Source: Geothrix sp.
Lineage (GTDB): Bacteria; Acidobacteriota; Holophagae; Holophagales; Holophagaceae
Assembly: GCA_030681515.1 (NCBI GenBank)
Contig: JAUXSE010000025.1
Location: forward strand, 1 to 64,000
Length of the DNA: 64,000 bases
Reading direction: 5' to 3'
Under the pieces are notes generated by a model. It saw nothing but the letters and a program-made list of their open reading frames with translations, made no database searches and was not told where the DNA came from. Shown piece by piece: positions 42,849 through 52,715 of this stretch. The translations under genes were made by a program, and so were the position numbers. Position 1 is the stretch's first letter. Each line of letters begins with the position of its first letter.

Positions 42849-44141
42849 ATGACCCCCGCCCGCCTCCTTCGCCGCCTGGTGCTGCTCGACGAGGGCGAGG
42901 CGCCGGCGCTGCTCTGGTCCGCGCTGTACTTCTTCCTGCTGCTCTTCGGCTTCTACCTCCTGCGGCCCGTGCGCGAGGCCATCGGCATCGCCCGGGGGGC
43001 GGACAAGCTGCCCTGGCTGATGACGGGCACCCTGCTGGCCATGCTGCTGGCGAACCCGGCCTTCGCCACCCTGGTGTCGCGGTTGCCCCGCCGGCGGTTC
43101 ATTCCGCGGGTCTACCGCTTCTTCGCGCTCAACATGCTGGCCTTCTTCCTGGCATTCCGGTTCCTGCCGCACCGGGGCGGCGCCGCCCTGGGCTACGCCT
43201 TCTACATCTGGCTCAGTGTCTTCAACCTCTTCGTGGTGTCGGTGTTCTGGGGCCTCATGTCGGACCTGTGGACGGAGGTCCAGGCCAAGCGGCTCTTCGG
43301 GTTCATCGCCACGGGGGGCACCCTGGGCGCCATCGCGGGCGCGGCGCTCACGGGCCTGCTCACCAAGGGGTTCGTCCTGGGCGGCCTGCGCGTCAAGGTG
43401 GATCCCCTGTCCCTGTTGCTGCTGTCCATGCTCACTCTGGAACTGGCGGTGGGATGCGTGAAGCGCCTGGCGGCGATCTTCCAGCTGGGCGACACGGCCC
43501 ATGGCCCGCGGGAACCGGGACCGGGCCTCCTGGAGGGTCTGCGCCTCATCGCGACGTCCCGGTACCTGCAACTCATCTGCGCCTACATCCTGCTCTTCAC
43601 CATCACCAGCACCTTTCTCTACCTGCAGCAGGGCGCCATCGTCGAGCGCGCCTTCAGCGGCACCGCCGCCCGCACGGCGGCCTTCGCCCGCCTGGACCTC
43701 TGGGTGAACGCGCTGACGCTGCTGACGCAGGTCTTCCTCACGGGCCGCATCCTCACGGGGCTGGGCATCCCGGTGGTGCTATCCATCCTCCCCGTGCTGA
43801 CCATGGCGGGTTTTGGCGCCCTGTGGATCTGGCCCACCTTCGGTGTGATGGCGTTGTTCCAGGTGCTGCGCCGGGGCCTGCACTACGCCGTGGACCGGCC
43901 CGCCCGCGAGATCCTCTACATTCCGCTGGGGGCCGAGGAACGCTACAAGTCGAAGCCCTTCATTGACACCTTCATCTACCGGGGCGGCGACCTGCTGGGC
44001 GTGTGGGCGCCAGCCCTCTTCGCGGCCTTCGCCATCCCCCTGGGCGCCGCCGCCGTGACGACCTCGGCCCTGTGGGGCGGGGCGGCCCTGGCCCTGGGCC
44101 GTCGGCGGAAGGCGTTGAGCCCTAGAGCCCATCCACGATGA
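42849..44141 (+). CDS. NTT/MFS-like membrane transporter
   Basis: A 430-residue inner-membrane protein with about 11-12 helices. The start (LLWSALYFFLLLFGFYLLRPVREAIG) and the segment FWGLMSDLWTEVQAKRLFGFIATGGTLGAIAG match the ATP/ADP-translocase-related MFS proteins found in free-living bacteria. Those in parasites exchange nucleotides, but here the substrate is unknown. Its last 20 bases overlap the stop end of the convergent phosphodiesterase gene. The frame chosen starts at an ATG after GGACCTCCC. Confidence 0.85.
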   Translation: MTPARLLRRLVLLDEGEAPALLWSALYFFLLLFGFYLLRPVREAIGIARGADKLPWLMTGTLLAMLLANPAFATLVSRLPRRRFIPRVYRFFALNMLAFFLAFRFLPHRGGAALGYAFYIWLSVFNLFVVSVFWGLMSDLWTEVQAKRLFGFIATGGTLGAIAGAALTGLLTKGFVLGGLRVKVDPLSLLLLSMLTLELAVGCVKRLAAIFQLGDTAHGPREPGPGLLEGLRLIATSRYLQLICAYILLFTITSTFLYLQQGAIVERAFSGTAARTAAFARLDLWVNALTLLTQVFLTGRILTGLGIPVVLSILPVLTMAGFGALWIWPTFGVMALFQVLRRGLHYAVDRPAREILYIPLGAEERYKSKPFIDTFIYRGGDLLGVWAPALFAAFAIPLGAAAVTTSALWGGAALALGRRRKALSPRAHPR

Positions 44142-44778
44142 GGACCGCAGGCAGGAAGGGCAGATCCCCGGCCTCCGCGGGGGTCTTCATGCCCCAGAGG
44201 GCGAGGCGGTCCGCGTAGGGCGCCCAGAGCCCGGGCCGGGCCTTCACGGCCTTCAGGGGCGGGTGGAACCAGAGGGCTTCCGGCAGGTCGGCCAGTTCAT
44301 CCGCCGTGAGGTCCAGGGCCTCGCCGGTGTCCCACAGGAAGCCGCAGCGGGCGGTTTCGCAGGCGGCCCAGAGCTGCAGCACCTCGCTGGGCTCGAAGCT
44401 GCTGAACAGCACGCGGTCCAGGGCCTCGGCGGCCTCCACGGTGGCCAGGGCCTGCCGCCAGCCGGGCTCACCCTTCAATTCCACATTGATGAGTTGCGCG
44501 GGGAGATCCAGGGCGTCCGCCAGGCGGGGCACGGGCTCCCCGTTTTTGAGCGCAGGCACCTCGGCCGCCTTCAACTGGCGCAGAATGCCTGAACCGTTGG
44601 CCGTGCGGCCCAGATCCTCGTCGTGCAGGACCAGGCAGACGCCATCGCGGGTGGGCTGCACGTCCAGTTCGAAACCGTCCATGCCCGCGGCCAGGGCCGC
44701 CCGGAAGGCCTCCATGCTGTTCTCCAGATGCTTCGAGGACAGGCCGCGGTGGCCGAGGATGAGGGGGCGACTGGACAT
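44122..44778 (-). CDS. ugpQ: Glycerophosphodiester phosphodiesterase
   Basis: Hydrolyses glycerophosphodiesters to glycerol 3-phosphate and an alcohol. The 218 residues form a compact TIM-barrel with the GDPD pattern: H10-R11 (GHRG), EN at 19-20, FELDVQPTRDG and the second histidine in LHDEDLGRTANG, then NVELKG. No signal peptide, so it is cytoplasmic like UgpQ. It overlaps the convergent transporter by 20 bp and starts 11 bp from the FAD oxidase stop. Confidence 0.92.
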   Translation of the reverse strand: MSSRPLILGHRGLSSKHLENSMEAFRAALAAGMDGFELDVQPTRDGVCLVLHDEDLGRTANGSGILRQLKAAEVPALKNGEPVPRLADALDLPAQLINVELKGEPGWRQALATVEAAEALDRVLFSSFEPSEVLQLWAACETARCGFLWDTGEALDLTADELADLPEALWFHPPLKAVKARPGLWAPYADRLALWGMKTPAEAGDLPFLPAVLIVDGL

Positions 44779-44789
44779 GGGAACTCCGT

Positions 44790-46127
44790 TCAGATGACCT
44801 TGCCAGGGTTGAAGATGTTCTGCGGATCCAGGGCCTGCTTGAGGGCCCGCAGGGCGTGGAGGTGGCCTGGATCTGAAAGCGCCAGGAAGGCGTCGCGCTT
44901 GGCGAGGCCGATGCCGTGCTCGCCGCTGAGGGTGCCGCCCAGGCGGATGGCGAGGCGGAAGAGATCCATGAGCTGCCCGTCGAGGATGGCGGGATCGGTT
45001 TCGCCCGCGGCCAGCAGGTTCACGTGCAGGTTGCCATCGCCCAGGTGGCCGTAGCTGACGCTGGGGAAGCCCAGGCGGCCGAGGCCCTCGAAGAAGTCGC
45101 GCAGGCGGCTGCGGGGCACGACGATGTCCTCGCTGACCTTGCCCGGGTGGCGCTCCTTGAGGAAGGCGCTGGTCAGGCGGCGCACGGCCCAGATGCCCTG
45201 GCGCTGGCGTTCGTCCGAGGCGATCTCCAGGCCATCGGCCACGGGGCCCAGCAGGTCCTGGAGGCCCTCCAGGAAGGCTTCCGACGTGCAGCCGCGCTCA
45301 TCGAATTCGAGGATGGCCAGGGCCTCGCCGGGCAGGCGCCGGGCCTCCTCCGGGCCATGGGCGCGCAGTTCCGCCAGCACGGCGGGGTCGAAGAACTCGA
45401 AGGCGCTGGGGAGGAAACCCGCGCCGGAGAGGCGGCCGGGCAGGTCCAGCAGATCCTCCCAGCGCTTCACGGGCAGCAGCAGGGTGGCGTATTCGCGGGG
45501 CAGGGGCGCGAGGCGCAGGGTGGCCCCCAGGATGAAGCCGAAGATGCCTTCGCTGCCGATGAGGAGCTGGCCCAGGGCGGGACCGGCATTGGCCTTCACG
45601 CTGCTGATGCCGAAGGTGTGGAGCTCGCCATCGTCCAGCAGGGCGTCCACGGACAGCACCCAGTGGCGGGTCATGCCGTACTTGCAGGCGTTGGGGCCGC
45701 CGGCGTTCGTGGCCAGGGTGCCGCCCAGGGCGCAGCTTTCCCAGGAGTTGGGGTCGGGGGGATAGAACAGCCCATGGGCTTCCGCGGCGGCCTTCACTTC
45801 GCGCAGGGGCGCGCTGGCGGGGGCGCTGAGGCAGAGATCGCGCGGCGACACGCGGATGTCGCCAGGCCAGGCGGAGAAGTCCACCACCACCGTGCCTTCC
45901 GTGGGCACGCAGCCCCCGGCCTTGCCGGTGCCCGCGCCCCGCGGCACGAGGCCGAAGCCTTCGGCTTTGGCGCGCCGGACCAGTTCGCGCAAGGCCCCGG
46001 CGCCGCGGGGTTGCACCACGGCCAGGGGGGGGACGCCGCGCAGGTGGGATTCATCCCGGAGGAAGGGTTCCATGGATTCCCGATCCCGGATGATGGTGGC
46101 TTCGGGAAGGCCAGTGAGCGCGTCCAT
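44790..46127 (-). CDS. FAD-linked oxidase, GlcD/D-lactate type
   Basis: A flavin 2-hydroxyacid dehydrogenase of the GlcD/DLD family, 445 residues. The FAD-binding PCMH domain is at about 35-215, with PRGAGTGKAGG and TLATNAGGPNACKYGM. The C-terminal cap has YGHLGDGNLHVN and ends LSGEHGIGLAKRDAFLAL...DPQNIFNPGKVI, the family signature. The likely substrate is D-lactate or glycolate; partner iron-sulfur GlcF is absent, favouring D-lactate or a related acid. Start ATG at 46127 by homology of length. Confidence 0.9.
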   Translation of the reverse strand: MDALTGLPEATIIRDRESMEPFLRDESHLRGVPPLAVVQPRGAGALRELVRRAKAEGFGLVPRGAGTGKAGGCVPTEGTVVVDFSAWPGDIRVSPRDLCLSAPASAPLREVKAAAEAHGLFYPPDPNSWESCALGGTLATNAGGPNACKYGMTRHWVLSVDALLDDGELHTFGISSVKANAGPALGQLLIGSEGIFGFILGATLRLAPLPREYATLLLPVKRWEDLLDLPGRLSGAGFLPSAFEFFDPAVLAELRAHGPEEARRLPGEALAILEFDERGCTSEAFLEGLQDLLGPVADGLEIASDERQRQGIWAVRRLTSAFLKERHPGKVSEDIVVPRSRLRDFFEGLGRLGFPSVSYGHLGDGNLHVNLLAAGETDPAILDGQLMDLFRLAIRLGGTLSGEHGIGLAKRDAFLALSDPGHLHALRALKQALDPQNIFNPGKVI

Positions 46128-46146
46128 GCGTCCAGTCTGACGGACT

Positions 46147-48693
46147 ATGCCGTCCCCGGGTAAGCTGGCCTTCATGTCTCCGATCCTGCCGCCGTCCTCC
46201 CGGGCCCGCCGGGGACAGTTGTTCCAGATCCTGGGCCATGCGACCCCCTGGCTGGTGCTCCTGCTGGGGCTGGCGGGGACGGGCTGGGCCTGGCGGGCCC
46301 TCACGCAACAGGAACGGGCCTTTCAGGCGGGGCGCCTGGAGGGGGCCATGGCCCAGACCCGGGAGGCCGTGGAGCATCGCATCGAGGAGCAGGCCAAGGC
46401 GCTGCTGGGTGCCAAGGGCCTGGTGACGGGCCGCCCCCGCCTCGGGGCGGAGGACTGGCGGGCCTTCGTGGCCAGCCTCGATCTGAAGCGGTTCTCGCCG
46501 GGGACGCGCCTTCTGGGCTACATCTCCCGGGAGGCGCTGGAAGGCCGCCGGGCCGGACCCCTCTTCCTGGAGCCCGAATCCGCCGCGGCCGGACTGGGCC
46601 CCCGGGGGACCGGGTTGCTGGGGCAGGCGGGCTTCCTGGAGGCGGCCGCCCGGGCCCGTGACACCGGAGAGCTGGCCGTGACGGGGCGCCTGGTCCTGCC
46701 GGGGGAGGAAGCGCCCTCCGTCGCCTTCCTGCTGCCGGTGTACAGGGGTTTCGCGACGCCCGGCGATGCCACGGCCCGGCAGTCTGGTTTCCAGGGCCTG
46801 GTGGTCAATCTGGCGGATGCGGCCGAGGTGTTCAGGCCCATGTACGGCGCCAGTCCCATCGCCCGCCTGGATGTGGAGATCTACGACAATCCCGAATGCC
46901 GGGAGGACGGCCTGCTGTACGACCGGGATCTCTGCCTGGCCCTGTATGGCACGCCCATGGCCCTGCGGCCCTGGTCGAGGCGGGTGGCCCTTCCCGTGGG
47001 GGGGCGGCGGTGGACTCTGGTGGTGGGATTCGTGGCGGAGACGCCGGTTCCCGCCCAAGAGGACCGCCCCTGGCTGGTGGCGGTCGGGGGCGGCAGCTTG
47101 ACGATGCTCGCCTTCGGTCTGACGCTCTTCCTGGCCCACGGCCGCGCCAGGCTGGAGGCCCTCGCCCACCGGCTGCGGGAGAGCGAGGCGCGGTTCCGTT
47201 CCGTGGCCGAGACGGCCTCCTGCGCCATCTTCATCTACTCGGACCGCGTCGAGTACATGAATGACGCGGGATGCCAGATCTCCGGGTACGAGCTGAACGA
47301 GATCGTGGGCGGACCGCTCTGGAAACTGGTCCACCCCCTGGATCGGGAACTCGTCCGGAACCGCGCGGAATCGCGCCTCCGCGGCGGCTCGGTCCCGCTC
47401 CGCTACGAGTTCCGCCTGCTGACCAAGCAGGGGGATACGCGGTGGATTGACTTCGCGGCGGGCACGGTGGACCTGGGAGGCCGGGTGCTCGGCCTGGGCA
47501 CCGCCTTTGATGTCACCGAGCGGGTGAGGGCCAACGAGGCGAGGCTGAAGGTCGAGCGGAAGCTTTTCGAGGCGCAGAAGCTCGAAAGCCTGGGCCTGCT
47601 GGCGGGCGGCGTGGCCCACGACTTCAACAACCTGCTGACCGTCATCCAGGGCAACGCTGGCATGTTGAGGGATACCTGGGAGGAGCCGGCCCTGGCCCAG
47701 GACTGCCTGCGGAACATCGAGGACACCTGCCGCCGGGCCTCGGACCTGGTGCGGCAGATGCTCGCCTATTCGGGCCATGGACGGGTCCATGTCCAGCCCC
47801 TCGACCTGAACCGCCTCATCCAGGAGATCGCCCAGCTGCTGAGCATCTCCCTCCCCAAATCCGTGTCGCTCTGCTTCGATCTGGCGGATGGCCTGCCCCC
47901 CGTCGAGGCCGATGCCGCGCAGATCCAGCAGGTGGTGATGAACCTGGTCACCAATGCCGCCGAGGCCATCGGCGATGCGGAAGGGCGCGTGACGCTCCGG
48001 TCCGGCCTGCGGGATCTGGGCGAGACCGATGTCACGGGACTGCGGGTGGCGGAGGCCCTGAGCCCCGGTCCCTTCGTCTATCTGGAGGTGGTGGACACGG
48101 GCCCGGGCATGGACGGAAAAACCCAGGCGCGCATCTTCGATCCCTTCTTCACCACCAAGTTCACGGGCCGCGGCCTGGGCCTGGCCGCCATGCAGGGCAT
48201 CGTCCGGAGCCATGGCGGCGGGGTGGAGATCCAGAGCAGCCCGGGGACAGGCACGCTCTTCCGCGTCTACCTGCCGGCCCGGATGGGGGCGGCCCTGGCG
48301 GCGGAGGCCCCGCCTGACCGGTCCCCGGCGGGTTGGCGCGGCGCCGGCCTGGTCCTGGTGGCCGACGACGAGCCCGGCATCCGCGATTTCGCGAAGCGGG
48401 CGCTGGAACGCGCGGGATTCGAGGTGATCCTCGCGCGGGACGGGCAGGAGGCCGTCGAGCATGTGAGGGCCCATCAGTCCGAACTCCGGCTCGCGCTGCT
48501 GGATCTGACCATGCCGCGGCTCGGGGGCGATGAAGCCCTGGCGGACATGCGGGCCATGGGCTTCAGGGGGCCGGTCATCCGGTGGAGCGGCTACGCCGGG
48601 AACGAGGCGTCCGTGGATCTCCGCGCGGTCTTCCTCCAGAAGCCCTTCAGCGGCGAGGAGCTGCTGATGGCAGTGCAGAAGCTGGTGGGTTAA
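46147..48693 (+). CDS. Hybrid sensor histidine kinase
   Basis: A membrane sensor kinase of 848 residues. Order: a membrane helix (about 33-50), a periplasmic CHASE-like domain (about 60-285), a second helix (about 320-340), a PAS domain (about 345-460), a HisKA segment with the phospho-histidine in GGVAHDFNNLL (near 490), an ATPase domain with NLVTNAAEAI, DTGPGMD and GRGLGLAAMQGI, and a C-terminal receiver (ADDEPG, phospho-aspartate in LLDLTMP, lysine in LQKPF). The signal and output are unknown. It is divergent from the FAD oxidase with very little space, so an ATG at 46174 may be the real start. Confidence 0.9.
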   Translation: MPSPGKLAFMSPILPPSSRARRGQLFQILGHATPWLVLLLGLAGTGWAWRALTQQERAFQAGRLEGAMAQTREAVEHRIEEQAKALLGAKGLVTGRPRLGAEDWRAFVASLDLKRFSPGTRLLGYISREALEGRRAGPLFLEPESAAAGLGPRGTGLLGQAGFLEAAARARDTGELAVTGRLVLPGEEAPSVAFLLPVYRGFATPGDATARQSGFQGLVVNLADAAEVFRPMYGASPIARLDVEIYDNPECREDGLLYDRDLCLALYGTPMALRPWSRRVALPVGGRRWTLVVGFVAETPVPAQEDRPWLVAVGGGSLTMLAFGLTLFLAHGRARLEALAHRLRESEARFRSVAETASCAIFIYSDRVEYMNDAGCQISGYELNEIVGGPLWKLVHPLDRELVRNRAESRLRGGSVPLRYEFRLLTKQGDTRWIDFAAGTVDLGGRVLGLGTAFDVTERVRANEARLKVERKLFEAQKLESLGLLAGGVAHDFNNLLTVIQGNAGMLRDTWEEPALAQDCLRNIEDTCRRASDLVRQMLAYSGHGRVHVQPLDLNRLIQEIAQLLSISLPKSVSLCFDLADGLPPVEADAAQIQQVVMNLVTNAAEAIGDAEGRVTLRSGLRDLGETDVTGLRVAEALSPGPFVYLEVVDTGPGMDGKTQARIFDPFFTTKFTGRGLGLAAMQGIVRSHGGGVEIQSSPGTGTLFRVYLPARMGAALAAEAPPDRSPAGWRGAGLVLVADDEPGIRDFAKRALERAGFEVILARDGQEAVEHVRAHQSELRLALLDLTMPRLGGDEALADMRAMGFRGPVIRWSGYAGNEASVDLRAVFLQKPFSGEELLMAVQKLVG

Positions 48694-48699
48694 CGACGT

Positions 48700-49332
48700 T
48701 CAACGCTCGGCCAGCAGCCGGTTGACCCGCGCATAGAGAATGCCGTCGACGTGTCCGGACCAGGTGGCTGCAATGCCACCTTCCTTGTCGATCAGGAAGA
48801 TGGTGGGCAGGGCATCCAGCACATCGACCAGCTGGCTGAGTCCGTGTTCGCCATTCCCGATATGTTTGACCTCGACCCCTTCGAAAAAGGCCTTCTTGCC
48901 TCGCAGGAAACCCAGAACCTCGGGCCAGGGTTCAAAATGCACGGGCCAGAACACCAGGTTCATCTTCTTCTCCGCGGCCTGTTTCTGGAAATGGCGAAAC
49001 TCCTGCAACATTTTCTGCGAAGGTCCGCACCGGGTGCTCCAGAAGCCGATGATCACGATGCGCCCCTTCTGCTCACCCACCAACTGGAGGCTACCATCCA
49101 GGTTGATGACCCCAAAGGCTGCGGCCAGCTTCCGGGCCCCCTTGGCCACGACCTCATCGCTCAGGACATTCTGCATGGGCCTCGTATCGGGCTGCCGGTG
49201 GGCACCCCCCGAGGTGTCATTCGTCCGTGGGCAGCCGAGGGCTCCAAGGGACAGTTCCTTGAAGGATCGGGCATCCTGGGCCGAAAGGCCCAGGCAGGCG
49301 GACAGCGCCAGGAAAAGGAATTGATGGGTCAC
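48700..49332 (-). CDS. TlpA-like protein with one active-site cysteine
   Basis: An exported thioredoxin-fold protein of 210 residues. Signal-like N-terminus (about 1-19). The thioredoxin core begins near 70, and the active-site loop reads FWSTRCGPSQ: the first cysteine of the usual WCGPC is kept, the second is serine. Such a one-cysteine form cannot run a normal dithiol cycle and may act by mixed disulfide or peroxiredoxin-like chemistry. The cis-proline region ALPTIFLID is intact. The start is GTG at 49332 with a weak ribosome site. Confidence 0.8.
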   Translation of the reverse strand: MTHQFLFLALSACLGLSAQDARSFKELSLGALGCPRTNDTSGGAHRQPDTRPMQNVLSDEVVAKGARKLAAAFGVINLDGSLQLVGEQKGRIVIIGFWSTRCGPSQKMLQEFRHFQKQAAEKKMNLVFWPVHFEPWPEVLGFLRGKKAFFEGVEVKHIGNGEHGLSQLVDVLDALPTIFLIDKEGGIAATWSGHVDGILYARVNRLLAER

Positions 49333-49390
49333 ATATCACCGGAAGAGAGGGCCCCATTGCATCATCCCCTTGGCCAGGGTGCAAGCCGGT

Positions 49391-50095
49391 TCAATAGACC
49401 AGCGTCCCCACGGCCTCGCCCATCACCGCGGCCACGAGGTTGCCGGGCTTGTTCATGTCGAAGACGAGGATGGGCAGCCGGTTCTCCATGCACAGGGCGA
49501 TGGCGGAGGCATCCATGACCCTCAGTCCCTTTTCGAGCACGTCCTGGAAGCTGATGCGGTCGAAGCGGGTGGCGGAAGGATCCTTCTTGGGATCGGCGGA
49601 GTAGACGCCATCCACGTTGGTGGCCTTCATCACCACCTCGGCGCAGATCTCGTTTCCGCGCAGCGCCGCGGCCGTGTCGGTGCTGAAGTAGGGGTTGCCG
49701 GTGCCCGCGCCGAAGATCACCACGCGGCCCTTCTCCAGATGGCGGGTGGCGCGGCGGCGGATGTAGGTCTCGGTCACCTTGGGCATCTCCAGCCCCGACA
49801 GCGTCCGGGTCTGCACGCCCTTGTGCTCCAGGGCGTCCTGAAGCGCCAGGGCGTTGATCATGGTCGCCAGCATCCCCATGTGATCGGCGGTGGTGCGGTC
49901 CATGCCCTTGGTGGCGCCGGCCACTCCCCGGAAGATGTTGCCGCCACCGATGACGAGGCCCACTTCCACGCCCATCTCGCGGATCAGCTTCACCTGGTCG
50001 GCGATCATGCCGACGACGGTGGGGTCAATGCCGTAGCCCTGCTCGCCCATGAGGGCTTCACCGGAGAGCTTGAGGAGGATGCGCTTGAATTTCAT
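49391..50095 (-). CDS. pyrH: UMP kinase
   Basis: Phosphorylates UMP to UDP in pyrimidine nucleotide synthesis. The 234 residues are typical of the bacterial hexameric enzyme: KLSGEALMG near the start, the GGGNIFRG loop, [21 protein letters not shown] and the [12 protein letters not shown] segment. It follows tsf across a strong terminator, the usual rpsB-tsf-pyrH order. GGAG precedes the ATG at 50095. Confidence 0.97.
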   Translation of the reverse strand: MKFKRILLKLSGEALMGEQGYGIDPTVVGMIADQVKLIREMGVEVGLVIGGGNIFRGVAGATKGMDRTTADHMGMLATMINALALQDALEHKGVQTRTLSGLEMPKVTETYIRRRATRHLEKGRVVIFGAGTGNPYFSTDTAAALRGNEICAEVVMKATNVDGVYSADPKKDPSATRFDRISFQDVLEKGLRVMDASAIALCMENRLPILVFDMNKPGNLVAAVMGEAVGTLVY

Positions 50096-50126
50096 GGGAT
50101 CTCCGTGCCGGAAGTTGGTCCTGGCT

Positions 50127-50160
50127 ACAAAAAGGGCGGCCCCTGGGCCGCCCTTTTTGT
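50127..50160. terminator. Terminator between tsf and pyrH
   Basis: A perfect 15-bp stem, 50127-50141 with 50146-50160, A5 on one side and T5 on the other. It ends the rpsB-tsf transcript on the minus strand, so pyrH needs read-through or its own promoter. Confidence 0.88.
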
Positions 50161-50173
50161 AGCAGAGAAAAGC

Positions 50174-50824
50174 CTACTTGGCGGCGGCGACTTCGGCGGC
50201 GAAGTCTTCGCTCCGTTTCGCGAGGCCCTCGCCCATGATGTACTTCGTGAAGCGGCGGATGCTGAGCTTTTCGCCGATCTCCGCGGTCCTCTGGGAAAGG
50301 TACTGCTGGATGGTGAGGTCGGGGTTCATGATGAAGGGCTGTTCGAGGAGGCAGACCTCCTTGAAGATGCTGTTCATCTTGCCCTCGACGATCCTCTCGA
50401 CGATGTTCGCGGGCTTGCCGGTGGCCAGGGCCTGTTCGGTGGCGATGCGCTTCTCGGTATCGAGGAAGTCCTGAGTGATCTCTTCCTTGGAAACGAAGCG
50501 GGGCGCGGGATCGGCGGCCGCGATGTGCATCGCGATCTCCTTCACCAGGCGCTGGAAGGCCTCGTTGCGGGCCACGAAGTCGGTCTCGGAGTTGACCTCG
50601 ACCAGCACGCCCACCCGGCCGCCGGGGTGGATGTAGGCCTCCACGATGCCTTCGCCGGCGATGCGGTCGGCCTTCTTGGCGGAGGCGGCCATGCCCTTCT
50701 TGCGAAGCCATTCGTTGGCCAGCTCCATGTCGCCATCGTTCTCTTCCAGGGCCTTCTTGCAATCCATCATGCCGAGGCCGGTCTTCTCGCGCAGGGACTT
50801 CACATCTTGGGCGGTGAATGCCAT
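50174..50824 (-). CDS. tsf: Elongation factor Ts
   Basis: Nucleotide-exchange factor for EF-Tu. Residues 1-50 form the N-domain ([19 protein letters not shown]); the [11 protein letters not shown] motif lies at about 80-90. At 216 residues it is the shorter type lacking one core repeat, as in many non-proteobacteria. It starts 9 bp after rpsB. TAGGAG precedes the ATG. Confidence 0.97.
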   Translation of the reverse strand: MAFTAQDVKSLREKTGLGMMDCKKALEENDGDMELANEWLRKKGMAASAKKADRIAGEGIVEAYIHPGGRVGVLVEVNSETDFVARNEAFQRLVKEIAMHIAAADPAPRFVSKEEITQDFLDTEKRIATEQALATGKPANIVERIVEGKMNSIFKEVCLLEQPFIMNPDLTIQQYLSQRTAEIGEKLSIRRFTKYIMGEGLAKRSEDFAAEVAAAK

Positions 50825-50833
50825 CGCTATCTC

Positions 50834-51586
50834 CTAACCTTCCACTTCCATTTTTTCCGCCATCATCTTCTTCATGTCGTCGCTATCGCCCTTGTCGCGG
50901 AAGGACTGGCGGCCTTCGAGGATGGAGTCGGCCACGCGCTCGGAGAAGAGCAGGATGGAGCGGATCGCGTCGTCATTGGCGGGGATCACGTAGTCCACCA
51001 TGTCCGGATCGCAGTTGGTGTCCACGATGCCCACGACCTTGATGCCGATCTTCTTGGCCTCGGTCACGGCGATGTCTTCGCGGTGCGGATCAATGACGAA
51101 GATGACGTCGGGCAGCGAACGCATGTCGCGGATGCCGTGGAAGGATTTCTCCAGCTTCAGGCGGGTGCGGTTGAGGGTGAGCAGTTCCTTCTTGGAAAGC
51201 AGGGCCGTGCGGGCGGGATCCGCCAGGGTGGCTTCGATCTCGCGGAACTTCTCGAGGCTCTTCTTGATGGTGGAGAAATTGGTCAACATGCCGCCCAGCC
51301 AGCGGTTGTTGACATAGAAGGCGCCGCAGCGGCCGGCCTGTTCGGCGATGAGCTCCTGGGCCTGGGGCTTGGTGGCCACGAAGAGGAAGTTCTTCCCCTC
51401 GGTGGCGGAGCGGGTGAGGAAGTTGGCCGCGGTGTTCCAGAGGCGCAGGGTCTTCTGGAGATCAATGATGTAGATGCTGTTGCGGGCCCCGAAGATGTAC
51501 TTCTTCATCTTGGGGTTCCAGCGCTTGGTCTGGTGCCCGAAGTGGGCACCGGCTTCGAGAAGTTCCTTCATCTGGATGGCAGCCAT
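50834..51586 (-). CDS. rpsB: Ribosomal protein S2
   Basis: Small-subunit protein uS2, 250 residues. Typical segments are [19 protein letters not shown], the [14 protein letters not shown] block and [16 protein letters not shown], and C-terminal NDDAIRSI. The ATG at 51586 begins at [13 protein letters not shown]; the frame upstream is not family sequence. It heads the rpsB-tsf transcript, 180 bp after rpsI across two hairpins. Confidence 0.97.
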   Translation of the reverse strand: MAAIQMKELLEAGAHFGHQTKRWNPKMKKYIFGARNSIYIIDLQKTLRLWNTAANFLTRSATEGKNFLFVATKPQAQELIAEQAGRCGAFYVNNRWLGGMLTNFSTIKKSLEKFREIEATLADPARTALLSKKELLTLNRTRLKLEKSFHGIRDMRSLPDVIFVIDPHREDIAVTEAKKIGIKVVGIVDTNCDPDMVDYVIPANDDAIRSILLFSERVADSILEGRQSFRDKGDSDDMKKMMAEKMEVEG

Positions 51587-51704
51587 GACGGCCTCCCTGG
51601 TCAAGCGGCGAGATTTGAAGGACGCCGCGGGTGGGATGAAAGGCGGGATTTTCGCCTCGAATCGGCCGCCTTGCCTGCACATGCCGGGGGCGGCCCGGTA
51701 AAGC

Positions 51705-51766
51705 CCAGGGGGCCGCAGCCCCCTGGTAAGTCTTTTCCTGTATCTTTTTCGGCGCAGCCGAAAAAG
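51705..51766. terminator. Two hairpins after rpsI
   Basis: 51705-51713 pairs with 51718-51726 (9 bp, loop CGCA) and 51744-51753 pairs with 51757-51766 (10 bp, loop GCA). On the minus strand they follow the rpsI stop; the first one read that way ends in a short T run, fitting a terminator. Confidence 0.6.
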
Positions 51767-51767
51767 C

Positions 51768-52160
51768 TTAGCGCTTGCTGAACTGGAAGCGGCGACGGGC
51801 GCCCTTGCGGCCGGGTTTCTTGCGCTCCTTCATGCGGGGGTCGCGGGTCAGGAGGCCAGCGCCACGCAGGAGGGACTTGAGCTGCTCGTTGTAGCTCAGC
51901 AGCGCGCGGGAGATGCCCATGCGGATGGCCGAGGCCTGGCCAGCGGGGCCGCCGCCGGTGACGCTGATGATCATGTCGAACTTGCCGTCGAGGTCGGCCA
52001 GCACCAGGGGCTGGTGGACCATCATGCGAAGCACGGCGTTCGGGAAGTAGTGCTCCAGGGTGCGGCCGTTGACGCTGATCTTGCCGGTGCCGGGGCGGAG
52101 GAAGGCGCGAGCCGCCGCGCTCTTGCGGCGACCGGTTCCGTAGTTCTGGGGAATGGCCAT
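51768..52160 (-). CDS. rpsI: Ribosomal protein S9
   Basis: Small-subunit protein uS9, 130 residues. It has the N-terminal [15 protein letters not shown], the [20 protein letters not shown] block and the basic tail that ends in KR and reaches the P-site tRNA. It follows rplM by 13 bp, the conserved gene pair. GAGGA precedes the ATG. Confidence 0.97.
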   Translation of the reverse strand: MAIPQNYGTGRRKSAAARAFLRPGTGKISVNGRTLEHYFPNAVLRMMVHQPLVLADLDGKFDMIISVTGGGPAGQASAIRMGISRALLSYNEQLKSLLRGAGLLTRDPRMKERKKPGRKGARRRFQFSKR

Positions 52161-52173
52161 GGGGTCCTCGCCT

Positions 52174-52608
52174 CTACTTCTGGATGGTCAGGATCTGGGG
52201 CTGCTGGGCGGACTGCTCGTGGTCGGGACCTGCATAGACCTTGAGCTTGCGGTACATCGCCCGGCCGAGAGGGCCCTTGGGCAGCATGCCCTTGACCGCG
52301 CTCTCGATGATGCGCTCGGGGAAGGTGGCCTTCATCACCTCGGCGCGGACTTCCTTCATGGAGCCGGGCTGGGTGGTGGTGCGGCGGTAGATCTTCTGCA
52401 CGCCCTTCTTGCCGGTCAGCACTGCCTTTTCGGCGTTGATGACGATGACGTGGTCGCCGGTGTCGAGGAAGGGAGTCCAGGTCGGCTTGTTCTTGCCGGA
52501 CAGGACATCCGCCACGGCGGTGCTCAGGCGGCCCACGGCGATCCCGCTGGCATCCACCAGGAACCACTGGCGCTTGAGATCATTGGCTTTCGGGAAGTAC
52601 GTGCTCAT
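52174..52608 (-). CDS. rplM: Ribosomal protein L13
   Basis: Large-subunit protein uL13, 144 residues. Family segments [34 protein letters not shown] and [12 protein letters not shown] are present. The ATG at 52608 starts [10 protein letters not shown]; the frame upstream is not part of the protein. About 100 bp of leader separates it from the PseG-like gene and should hold the promoter, with a CCCC/GGGG-rich hairpin. No clear L13 leader element could be confirmed. Confidence 0.96.
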   Translation of the reverse strand: MSTYFPKANDLKRQWFLVDASGIAVGRLSTAVADVLSGKNKPTWTPFLDTGDHVIVINAEKAVLTGKKGVQKIYRRTTTQPGSMKEVRAEVMKATFPERIIESAVKGMLPKGPLGRAMYRKLKVYAGPDHEQSAQQPQILTIQK

Positions 52609-52715
52609 GGCCTGCTCCGGAATCACGGTCGCGCCGCGAAGACACCACCCCAGGGGTGACGAGTCCACAGAAGGGAAAGCGTATCGTTGACGGGCTGGAG
52701 GGTCAAGCCAGGATT

